Positions 1 through 5,569 of a DNA stretch of 5,631 nt are shown piece by piece. Within the stretch, counting starts at the first letter, position 1, and each line of letters opens with the position of its first letter. Origin of the DNA: Bacteroidia bacterium (lineage in GTDB: Bacteria > Bacteroidota > Bacteroidia > Bacteroidales > UBA12481); the NCBI GenBank assembly GCA_026391235.1, contig JAPLDV010000245.1:1-5631 (forward strand), read 5' to 3'. The translations under genes and the position numbers were made by a program. The notes under the pieces were generated by a model that ran no database searches, had not been told where the DNA came from, and saw only the letters and a program-made list of their open reading frames with translations.

Positions 1-3
1 GTG

Positions 4-21
4 AGAACGTGAAGAACGTGA
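4..21. repeat. 9-bp perfect tandem duplication at the window edge
   Basis: AGAACGTGA occurs twice back to back (4-12 and 13-21). The GTG at 1-3 resembles the end of a further copy with one base missing. It could be the rim of a longer tandem array outside the window, or chance. Confidence 0.4.
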
Positions 22-40
22 GGATTGTTGTCGTTTACGG

Positions 41-75
41 TAAAAACCAAGCAGGTTAGACTAAAAACCCAGCAG
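41..75. repeat. Pair of 14-nt direct repeats with 21-bp period
   Basis: TAAAAACCAAGCAG (41-54) and TAAAAACCCAGCAG (62-75) agree at 13 of 14 positions and start 21 bp apart, two turns of the helix, so both face the same side of the DNA. They end 15 nt before the TATTTTTG element at 91-98, where an activator would sit. Paired direct repeats with 21-bp spacing are known for LytTR-family regulators; that these are such an operator is only inference, and the sequence is not a clear match to a LytTR consensus. Confidence 0.5.
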
Positions 76-90
76 TCTGCACAATTTAGC

Positions 91-98
91 TATTTTTG
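91..98 (+). promoter_or_regulatory. Possible Bacteroidetes -7 promoter element
   Basis: TATTTTTG fits the Bacteroidetes sigma-A -7 consensus TAnnTTTG. No matching TTTG -33 box lies about 19 nt upstream; that place is taken by the second direct repeat (62-75), which would suit an activator-dependent promoter. Transcription would start near 105 and give a leader of roughly 290 nt to ATG 391, or 510 nt to ATG 616. In AT-rich DNA such a match can be chance. Confidence 0.3.
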
Positions 99-255
99 AT
101 TTTTTTTCTTATACTATTATGGCGATTTAAAGGATTGGAATATTTACTGTTAATATTTACACACCGGTTATGTTGAAAAATGTGGGTTTTCCGAATAAAC
201 CAAAAGCTTTCACTTTTGTTACGATTGTATTAAAACACTTTAAAAAATCGGTTAT

Positions 256-274
256 ATTGGAACAAAATTCCAAT
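256..274. repeat. 7-bp inverted repeat (small hairpin) in the leader
   Basis: ATTGGAA (256-262) and TTCCAAT (268-274) are perfect reverse complements around a 5-nt CAAAA loop. No T-run follows, so it is not an intrinsic terminator. It could be a protein site or a leader hairpin; an inverted repeat this short is also plausible by chance. Confidence 0.3.
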
Positions 275-390
275 TAACGGAAAATCTTTCGATGAAAAAA
301 ATCATAAATTATTGGTAATTAATTATTAGTGTTAACAGGCTTAATTTTTGATGATGGAAGCAACCATCCTGAACGACCTGTTAATTAAGT

Positions 391-3300
391 ATGCAAAGTT
401 CTAAGACCAACCCGAGGTATTTTAATTTAAAGTTGTTAATTTTGGACGTTAGGCTCAATAGAATGACGTTCGTTAACCATCATATTACAGGGAAAGTTGT
501 TCCTCGGGGTTTGTTATATCCTTATTCCTCATCAGCGGATTTAGGTAAGCCGTTTACCAGCCATAAAGAAACCTTCTCACTTATTAGCCTGTTCAGTTGG
601 GTATTTAAAGGTTGGATGAAGAGGATGCCGGTGAAGGTAGTTTGGATCCTGGGCTTTTTAATAGGGAGCTTGAATAGTTTTGGGCAAACAGCCGGACCAA
701 ATAATGCCGGAACCGGAACAAACGTAACGGGCATTGGTAATATTGCCTGGACCAATCCCGGTAACATTACCACCACAGGTACTCCGTATGCCACTGCAGG
801 ACTCGCCAATAACACTTCAAACTATTTGCAAGGAACAGGTTACGGTTTTTCAATTCCATCCCCTTCCACCATTTTAGGGATCACCGTTACGATTAATCGC
901 CAAACCAGCGGAACTATTTCACCTCTCATTAGGGATAACAGAATAAGCTTACTAAAATCAGGAGCTATTCAAACCACAAATTATGCTGTCACCGGAACAA
1001 ATTGGCCAACAACAATGGGACCAGCCATTTATGGCGGAATCGCTGATCTTTGGGGAACAACCTGGACCGCTTCAGAGATAAACGATCCGAATTTCGGTGT
1101 TGTGCTGGCAGTGACTACAACCAATACAACTAGCCGAACCGCAACGGTTGACTATATTCAAATCACCATCACCTATTCCTGTCCGACACCTGCCCAGCCA
1201 AGCACGATAACAGGTCCGGCTAATCCATGCCAGGGTTCATCCCAAACCTACGATGTAACCAATGTTTCGAGTGTCACCTATACATGGACTTTCCCAACCG
1301 GTTGGGCACAAACCGGGGGAGGAACCTCCAATTCCGTAACAGTTACCGTTGGCTCTGGTTCTGGAAACATCACAGTTACACCATCAAACGCCTGCGGTAA
1401 CGGTACAGCCAGAACATTATCGGTAGCTCCAACAACCGTTCCCGCGCAACCCGGCACCATTGCCGGATCAACTTCACCCTGCATTGGCTCTTCCTTTAGT
1501 TACAGTGTAACCAATGTTGCCGATGTGTCCTATAATTGGTCCTTCCCCGCAGATTGGGTGCAGACTGGTGGCGGAACAACAAACTCCGTTACTGTCACCA
1601 TTGGTTCAACCTCCGGAAGTATTACCGTCATTCCTTCCAACAGTTGCGGAAGCGGAACCGGCAGGTCGATAGCCGTATCTGTCACTTCTTCCGTGCCCAA
1701 CCAGCCAAGTGCAATCACTGGTTTTGCAACGCCCTGTCAGGGTACCTCACAATCATATTCCGTAACGAATGTTGCCGGAGTGACATACACCTGGAGTTTC
1801 CCCGCAGGATGGTCTCAAACAGGTGGGGGAACCACCAGCTCAGTTACTGTCAACGTTGGTTCCGGTTCCGGGGACATAACCGTTACTCCATCTAACGGTT
1901 GTGGTAACGGAACGGCCCAGACACTAGCTGTATCCCCAATAGCCGTCCCGGCCCAGCCAAGCATCATAAACGGCTCATCGAATCCATGCCAGGGTTCATC
2001 CCAAACCTATGATGTAACTAACGTTCCCGACGTCAATTATGCATGGGCCTTCCCAACCGGATGGGTGCAGACCGGAGGAGGGACATCCAGTTCAGTGACA
2101 GTCACTGTCGGTTCCGGTTCCGGGAATATCACCGTTACTCCCTCAAACGCCTGTGGCAGCGGTACCGCAAGGTCTTTTGCTGTAGCACCTGCAACTGTTC
2201 CTGCCCAGCCAAGTACTATTACGGGATCAACAACACCCTGTCTTGGCTCTTCACTAACTTACAGCGTAACTAATGTTGCCGGTGTGATCTATAATTGGTC
2301 CTTCCCTGCAGATTGGGCGCAGACAGGTGGCGGAACAACAAATTCCATTACTGTCACCATTGGTTCAACCTCCGGAAATATTTCCGTTACACCTTCCAAC
2401 TCTTGCGGAAGCGGAGCCATCAGGTCCCTACCTGTAACTGTCACCCCTTCTGTGCCCGACCAGCCAAGCACAATCACTGGACCTTCGTCGCCCTGTCTGG
2501 GCACCTCCCAATCCTATTCCGTAACGAATGTTGCCGGAGTGACATACACATGGAGTTTCCCCACTGGGTGGTCTCAAACCGGTGGCGGCACAACAAGTTC
2601 GGTTACGGTCACTGTGGGAGCGGGTTCTGGAAATATATCCGTAACACCATCCAACAGTTGCGGTAATGGAACTCCGCAAACACTGGCAGTAGCTCCCATG
2701 ACCATACCTGCCCAGCCAAGCACCATAACCGGCACGACAACTCCTTGTCTGAATTCCTCCCAATCTTATAGTGTAACTAACGTTCCAGGTGTGAATTATA
2801 CCTGGACTTTCCCTGCCATCTGGACGCAAACCGGCGGCGGAAACACAAGTTCCGTCACTGTCACCGTGGGTTCCGGTTCCGGCAACATTTCAGTAACTCC
2901 ATCAAACGCATGTGGTAACGGTACAGCCAGAACATTGTCCGTAACTACAACAACAGTGCCCGCGCAGCCCAGCACCATTACTGGTTCAATCACCCTCTGC
3001 AGTGGCTCTTCACAAACATACAGCGTAACAAACGTTGCCGGTTTGACCTATAACTGGACCTTCCCGGCCTACTGGACCCAAACCGGTGGCGGAAATACAA
3101 ATTCCGTCACCGTCACCACAGGTTCAATCTCCGGAAATGTTTCCGTTACACCTTCCAACAGCTGCTTCAGCGGAACCCCAAGGACACTGAGTGTGACTGT
3201 AAACCCTGTCCCAACTGTAACGATAGCAGCCGATTATTGCTCAATCCCGGGGAAAGTTCAGTTAACAGCAAACGCATCAATATCTGTAACTTATTTGTGG

Positions 3301-4833
3301 AATACCGGCTCTACCACACAAACCATTTTGATCGACCTTGCTGGCAGTTATGTTGTAACGGTAACTGCTGTTACCGGAGGATGCACTGCACAAGCATTTA
3401 TAAATGTGGCAAAGGAACTGGTTGTCAATGGAAGTTTTACAGACGGGAACACCGGTTTTACTTCAGGGTATACAAACAACCAATCAGCCAATGGCTTACA
3501 GCAAGAAGAATTATATGCGATTAACTCGAATCCAAATTATAACCATACCCAATTTTGGGGGAGGGATCATACCACCAATAGCGGGAATTTAATGATTGTT
3601 AATGGTAGTACTGGTTCACCCCAGCCGATTGTCTGGCAAGAAACTGTTCCTGTTGAACAAAACACAACCTATTATTTTTCCGCATGGGCTATTAGTCTAA
3701 ACTCTCGTGGTAATTATGCCCAATTACGTTTTGATGTTAATGGCGTAGCGGTAGGAACCACAGCGGTTCTGAATGCGAGACCCGAAAACAACAATTCTCC
3801 TTATGATTGGCAGCGGTTCTGGGGGCAATGGAATTCCGTTAGCGCCACCTCTGCCGTAATTTCGATTATCGACTTACAAATTGCTCCTGCCGGAAACGAT
3901 TTTGGGTTGGATGATATCTCTTTTGGAACCTTATCGCCGGTTGCAATTTCAGCAGCTCCCAAAGTTACTGGGAACGGAGGTTCTACGTCTGTCTGCACAG
4001 GAGGTGAAATTAATTTATCCGCAAATGTTACAGGCGGATCAAGCCCGTTCATTTATCAATGGACAGGACCTAATGGCTTTTCATCCAATGAACAAAATCC
4101 ACAGGTAACTACCAATGCATCTTCAGTTCACAATGGAGTATATAATCTTTCCGTCAGAGATTTTTATGCTCAAAGTTATAGTTGCAATCCAATATATGCC
4201 AGTGTAACGGTGACGGTGAATGAAGGGCCCACTATCAACGTGGCTGCAACAACCAATGGTGTTTGTTTCAGTGCAAGCAGTCAGACCACTCAGCTGACGT
4301 ATAGTGCACCAACAGGATCACCAACAACTTACAGTATTGTATGGAATTCGACACCCACAAACAGCTTTGCTCCGGTAACCAATGCCCCTCTCCCAGCCAG
4401 CCTGATCATCATTACCGTTCCGGCATCAACTGCGACAGGAACCTATACAGGCACAATCACGGTAAAAAATGTCGGATGCGTTAGTAATGGAACAACTTTT
4501 ACGGTCACTGTTAACTCATCTCCGTCAATTAACACGGCTGCAGCAGCAAATAGCGTTTGTTTCAGCGCGGGCAGTCCTACCTGCCAGTCCGATCACAATC
4601 ACCGTTCCCGCATCAACAGCAGCTGGAACCTATACCGGAACAATCACCGTGAAAAATGCAGGGGGATGCGTGAGTACTGGACTAAATTTTACGGTCACCG
4701 TAAACGCAATACCATCTGCCACTATTTCTTATACCAATTCGCCATGGTGCAGTACAGCAGGGTCTCAAACGGTTACCATTTCAGGAACAACCGGTGGCAC
4801 CTTCAGCTCTTCACCAGCAGGACTTACGATTGA
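391..4833 (+). CDS. Giant secreted PKD/Ig-repeat adhesin, 5' part, frameshifted
   Basis: Putative cell-surface adhesin or gliding-type protein; the ligand is unknown. Residues count from ATG 391. Residues 76-99 form a signal peptide, 100-264 a beta-sandwich-like domain, 267-940 eight PKD-like repeats, 941-1008 an Ig-like module, 1009-1180 a carbohydrate-binding-like jelly roll, and 1185-1279 another Ig-like module; a 98-residue Ig-like repeat and the start of its second copy follow. The genuine frame ends at Ser1395 (codon 4573-4575). The last 85 residues (LPASP-coding DNA read out of frame, rich in H, R, N and W) are nonsense, and the protein should continue in the frame of 4577-5569. Such proteins usually use type IX secretion with a C-terminal sorting domain, which would lie beyond the window. 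Start is uncertain: ATG 391 adds 75 residues before the signal peptide, while ATG 616 follows AAAGG (607-611) by four bases and gives a normal signal peptide. I did not assign a named family member. Confidence 0.85.
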   Translation: MQSSKTNPRYFNLKLLILDVRLNRMTFVNHHITGKVVPRGLLYPYSSSADLGKPFTSHKETFSLISLFSWVFKGWMKRMPVKVVWILGFLIGSLNSFGQTAGPNNAGTGTNVTGIGNIAWTNPGNITTTGTPYATAGLANNTSNYLQGTGYGFSIPSPSTILGITVTINRQTSGTISPLIRDNRISLLKSGAIQTTNYAVTGTNWPTTMGPAIYGGIADLWGTTWTASEINDPNFGVVLAVTTTNTTSRTATVDYIQITITYSCPTPAQPSTITGPANPCQGSSQTYDVTNVSSVTYTWTFPTGWAQTGGGTSNSVTVTVGSGSGNITVTPSNACGNGTARTLSVAPTTVPAQPGTIAGSTSPCIGSSFSYSVTNVADVSYNWSFPADWVQTGGGTTNSVTVTIGSTSGSITVIPSNSCGSGTGRSIAVSVTSSVPNQPSAITGFATPCQGTSQSYSVTNVAGVTYTWSFPAGWSQTGGGTTSSVTVNVGSGSGDITVTPSNGCGNGTAQTLAVSPIAVPAQPSIINGSSNPCQGSSQTYDVTNVPDVNYAWAFPTGWVQTGGGTSSSVTVTVGSGSGNITVTPSNACGSGTARSFAVAPATVPAQPSTITGSTTPCLGSSLTYSVTNVAGVIYNWSFPADWAQTGGGTTNSITVTIGSTSGNISVTPSNSCGSGAIRSLPVTVTPSVPDQPSTITGPSSPCLGTSQSYSVTNVAGVTYTWSFPTGWSQTGGGTTSSVTVTVGAGSGNISVTPSNSCGNGTPQTLAVAPMTIPAQPSTITGTTTPCLNSSQSYSVTNVPGVNYTWTFPAIWTQTGGGNTSSVTVTVGSGSGNISVTPSNACGNGTARTLSVTTTTVPAQPSTITGSITLCSGSSQTYSVTNVAGLTYNWTFPAYWTQTGGGNTNSVTVTTGSISGNVSVTPSNSCFSGTPRTLSVTVNPVPTVTIAADYCSIPGKVQLTANASISVTYLWNTGSTTQTILIDLAGSYVVTVTAVTGGCTAQAFINVAKELVVNGSFTDGNTGFTSGYTNNQSANGLQQEELYAINSNPNYNHTQFWGRDHTTNSGNLMIVNGSTGSPQPIVWQETVPVEQNTTYYFSAWAISLNSRGNYAQLRFDVNGVAVGTTAVLNARPENNNSPYDWQRFWGQWNSVSATSAVISIIDLQIAPAGNDFGLDDISFGTLSPVAISAAPKVTGNGGSTSVCTGGEINLSANVTGGSSPFIYQWTGPNGFSSNEQNPQVTTNASSVHNGVYNLSVRDFYAQSYSCNPIYASVTVTVNEGPTINVAATTNGVCFSASSQTTQLTYSAPTGSPTTYSIVWNSTPTNSFAPVTNAPLPASLIIITVPASTATGTYTGTITVKNVGCVSNGTTFTVTVNSSPSINTAAAANSVCFSAGSPTCQSDHNHRSRINSSWNLYRNNHREKCRGMREYWTKFYGHRKRNTICHYFLYQFAMVQYSRVSNGYHFRNNRWHLQLFTSRTYD
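616..687 (+). other. Signal peptide (probable true N-terminus)
   Basis: From ATG 616 the protein has the classical order: basic n-region MKRMPVK, hydrophobic core VVWILGFLIG, then SLNSFGQ. A signal peptidase I cut near FGQ/TAG is likely, since many Bacteroidota secreted proteins begin just after a Gln at this point. There is no Cys for lipoprotein processing. ATG 625, three codons on, is preceded directly by AAGAGG and cannot be excluded as the start. The 75 codons between 391 and 616 look neither like a signal peptide nor like a known domain. Confidence 0.7.
688..1182 (+). other. N-terminal beta-sandwich-like domain
   Basis: About 165 residues follow the signal peptide. The layout includes WTNPGNI, YATAGLANNTSNYLQGTGYG, FSIPSPSTILGITVTI, SLLKSGAI, DLWGTTWTASEINDPNFGV and TATVDYIQITITY. 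This order (coordinates of a smooth curve of strands, 'dlWGttWt...lndpnFgv' and a final 'vDyiqItvtY') recurs at the N-terminus of many Bacteroidota surface proteins and in phage structural proteins. I recognise the pattern but cannot name a family with certainty. It contains no catalytic motif that I can see and is probably a binding or capping module in front of the repeat stalk. Confidence 0.55.
1189..3210 (+). repeat. Eight tandem PKD-like repeats (84-85 aa) in ABC-ABC-AB order
   Basis: Units start at 1189, 1441, 1696, 1948, 2200, 2455, 2707 and 2959. Each begins P-x-Q-P-x-x-I-x-G, then Cys, S-x-(T/S)-Y-x-VTNV, a Y-x-W-x-FP-x-x-W core, QTGGG, S(V/I)TV, SG-x-(I/V)-x-V-x-PSN-x-C and a closing strand. 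This is the PKD-like type (PKD_6-like) common in Bacteroidota adhesins, a beta-sandwich used as a stalk. Units 1, 4 and 7, units 2, 5 and 8, and units 3 and 6 are most alike, and equivalent points are exactly 759 bp apart throughout. Units 1-3 and 4-6 are closest: 1756-1790 and 2515-2549 are identical over 35 nt. Every unit keeps two Cys and two Trp. Confidence 0.92.
3211..3414 (+). other. Ig-like module of gliding-protein type
   Basis: About 68 residues starting PTVTIAADYC, with VQLTANAS, YLWNTGSTTQTI, AGSYVVTVT and GGCTAQAFINV. The YLWNTG-S-TTQTI...GSY-VTVT phrase is typical of Ig/PKD-like modules in Bacteroidota gliding-motility-associated proteins. It has a Cys pair and bridges the PKD-like array to the jelly-roll domain. 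Confidence 0.65.
3415..3930 (+). other. Carbohydrate-binding-like jelly-roll domain
   Basis: About 172 residues (1009-1180) unlike the repeats on either side. It opens with ELVVNGSFTDGNTGF, continues with GNLMIVNGS, IVWQETVPVEQNTTYYFSAW and LRFDVNGVAVG, and closes with DFGLDDISFG. This order matches the CBM4/9/22-like galactose-binding fold ('xxVNGsFE-G...GF', 'v.ap.tTYtfSaw', '..gfaLDDIsf'). Trp and Tyr are frequent (for example QRFWGQW), as in sugar-binding faces. It probably gives the adhesin a glycan-binding site within the stalk; the ligand and calcium need cannot be read from sequence. Confidence 0.65.
3943..4227 (+). other. Ig-like (PKD-like) module after the jelly roll
   Basis: About 95 residues with APKVTGNGGSTSVCTGGEI, LSANVTGGSSPFIYQWTGPN, GFSSNEQNPQVTT, GVYNLSV and a closing ASVTVTVNEG. 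The SVC-G..I.L.A...G...YQWTGPNGF...NP......GVY.LSV layout is the common Ig-like fold of Bacteroidota surface proteins and carries a Cys early and another near the end (YSCNP). Confidence 0.65.
4228..4711 (+). repeat. Two copies of a 98-aa Ig-like repeat, second copy 107 nt short
   Basis: Copy 1 (4228-4521, 98 codons) runs from PTINVAATTNGVCFSASS through the core to LPASLIIITVPASTATGTYTG and FTVTVNSS. Copy 2 (4522-4711) begins PSINTAAAANSVCFSAGS, then jumps directly to LPASPITITVPASTAAGTYT in the next frame. Copy 1 has 108 nt (36 codons) between AGT (4279-4281) and the Leu codon at 4390, while copy 2 has only one base (4576) between AGT (4573-4575) and the Leu codon at 4577. Copy 2 also has one extra Gly codon later. 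The lengths agree exactly: 294 - 107 + 3 = 190. Confidence 0.85.
4571..4577 (+). other. Frameshift junction inside repeat copy 2
   Basis: The reading frame in use from 391 ends its family resemblance at Ser codon 4573-4575 and the homology resumes at Leu codon 4577-4579 in the +1 frame. There is no homopolymer or slippery heptamer, so this is not an ordinary base-call slip or a recognisable programmed frameshift. The junction reads GGCAGTCCTACC. A missing internal 107-nt segment explains both the lost residues and the shift. Confidence 0.8.
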
Positions 4834-5569
4834 TGCTAACACCGGCACGATTACTCCTGCTACAAGTTTAGAAAACACCTATACTGTTACTTATACAATA
4901 CCGGATACTGGTTGCGGTCCTGGGTCCGCGACATTTTCAGTGACCATTACGGCAGGTGCCACCGCATCAATAACTTATGTAGGTACTCCTTTCTGTAAAA
5001 CAATAGCTACCGGAAAAAATGTAACCTTAACCGGAACAGGTCCTTATACAGGTGGTACATTTTCCGCAACTCCACCAGGTCTGACGATTGTAACAGGCAC
5101 AGGCACAATCAATCCGTCATTGAGTAATCCCGGAACCTATATTGTAACCTACTTCAAAAGTGCTACGGGTGGTTGCGGTCCAGTGACGGCAACCACCTCT
5201 GTTACGATAACGGCCGCTCCATTAGCAACTTTTAGCTACATCGGTACTCCCTTCTGCCAAAGCGCTTCAGACCCCAGTCCCACTTTGGGTTCAGGGGCTA
5301 CCGCAGGAACCTTTACTTCCGGATCTGGTTTGGTTTTTGTGAGTTCAGCCACAGGACAAATAGATCTATCCGCAAGCACGCCTGCCACATATACTGTCAC
5401 TAATACCATTCCGGCTTCAGGGGGTTGTCTCCAGGTAGTTTCTACAGCTTCTGTGACTATTTCAGCCTCCCCGGCTGCGCCTACAGCCAGCGTAACTGTG
5501 CAGCCCACCTGCACGGTTTACACCGGAACGATTGTCATTACAGCACCCCTGGGGGCCACCTACGAGTAG
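4577..5569 (+). CDS. Continuation of the adhesin in the shifted frame (fragment)
   Basis: This is not a separate gene: it has no promoter, signal peptide or start of its own. An ATG at 4469 lies in this frame, but codons 4469-4576 are the upstream adhesin read out of frame (MSDALVMEQLLR, charged and unlike the family). From Leu 4577 the product resumes the Ig-like repeat (LPASPITITVPAS), then carries three Ig-like repeats and the beginning of a SprB-like module. About 330 residues remain fully open and Ser/Thr/Gly-rich, so the frame has been under coding constraint until recently, or the break is an assembly error. The TAG at 5567-5569 is itself doubtful because the translation continues to match the domain after it. 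The intact protein would join residue 1395 of the upstream frame to this segment and extend past the window. Confidence 0.75.
   Translation, partial: LPASPITITVPASTAAGTYTGTITVKNAGGCVSTGLNFTVTVNAIPSATISYTNSPWCSTAGSQTVTISGTTGGTFSSSPAGLTIDANTGTITPATSLENTYTVTYTIPDTGCGPGSATFSVTITAGATASITYVGTPFCKTIATGKNVTLTGTGPYTGGTFSATPPGLTIVTGTGTINPSLSNPGTYIVTYFKSATGGCGPVTATTSVTITAAPLATFSYIGTPFCQSASDPSPTLGSGATAGTFTSGSGLVFVSSATGQIDLSASTPATYTVTNTIPASGGCLQVVSTASVTISASPAAPTASVTVQPTCTVYTGTIVITAPLGATYE
4712..5470 (+). repeat. Three 82-87-aa Ig-like repeats of a second family
   Basis: Units start at 4712, 4958 and 5219. Shared pattern: A-x-x-(I/F)-(S/T)-Y-x-x-(S/T)-P-(F/W)-C, then a GGTFS or AGTFTS turn, a GL strand, TG-x-I, a T/GTY-x-VT strand, GGCGP or DTGCGP (GGCL in the third), and a closing (A/T)-S/F-V-T-I strand. 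Each unit has two Cys. They are more diverged from one another than the PKD-like repeats are, so the block is older or under weaker homogenisation. The motif 'yxgtPFC ... GTFsatPpGLtidtgtGtInps.s.pGtYtVtYt' is frequent in long Bacteroidota surface proteins. Confidence 0.8.

Larger units (their letters stand above)
1..390. other. AT-rich intergenic leader without a gene
   Basis: I see no convincing coding sequence here on either strand; stops are frequent in all frames and the composition is clearly more AT-rich than downstream. It holds a 9-bp tandem duplication at the left edge, a pair of 14-nt direct repeats at 41-75, a TATTTTTG element at 91-98 and a 7-bp inverted repeat at 256-274. A 17-codon reading frame (351-404) overlaps ATG 391 but has no supporting signal. 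No end of an upstream gene and no T-tailed terminator hairpin are visible. The stretch most likely carries the promoter and a long 5' untranslated leader of the adhesin gene. Confidence 0.7.

Noticed and set aside
201..218. Inverted repeat CAAAAG/CTTTTG as a terminator
   Set aside because: Only six AT-rich pairs, with no stable GC stem and no T-run after it.
253..260. TATATTGG as an alternative -7 element
   Set aside because: It deviates from TAnnTTTG and has no TTTG or TTG at the right distance upstream.
351..404. 17-residue reading frame ending across ATG 391, as a possible leader peptide
   Set aside because: No regulatory codon run, attenuator hairpin or ribosome-binding signal is visible; a frame this short is expected by chance.
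1536..2666. Plus-strand frame-3 open frames (1536-1895, 2043-2273, 2295-2666) rich in Arg, His and Trp
   Set aside because: They are out-of-frame readings of the PKD-like repeats; composition is unlike a secreted protein and the main frame is continuous across them.
1278..2993. Series of minus-strand open frames (1278-1484, 1530-1718, 2289-2504, 2428-2829, 2796-2993) with look-alike products
   Set aside because: Most lie at the same place in successive PKD-like units and share phrases like VPPPVC only because the sense strand repeats; all are antisense shadows without start signals of their own.
1189..3210. CRISPR-like or mobile-element repeats
   Set aside because: The repeats are about 252 bp, contiguous, in frame and protein-coding, with no spacers, terminal inverted repeats or transposase.
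4469..4576. ATG 4469 as the start of a separate downstream gene
   Set aside because: The 36 residues from it are the upstream repeat read in the wrong frame; family resemblance begins only at 4577, so this is a fragment of the same gene and not a new start.
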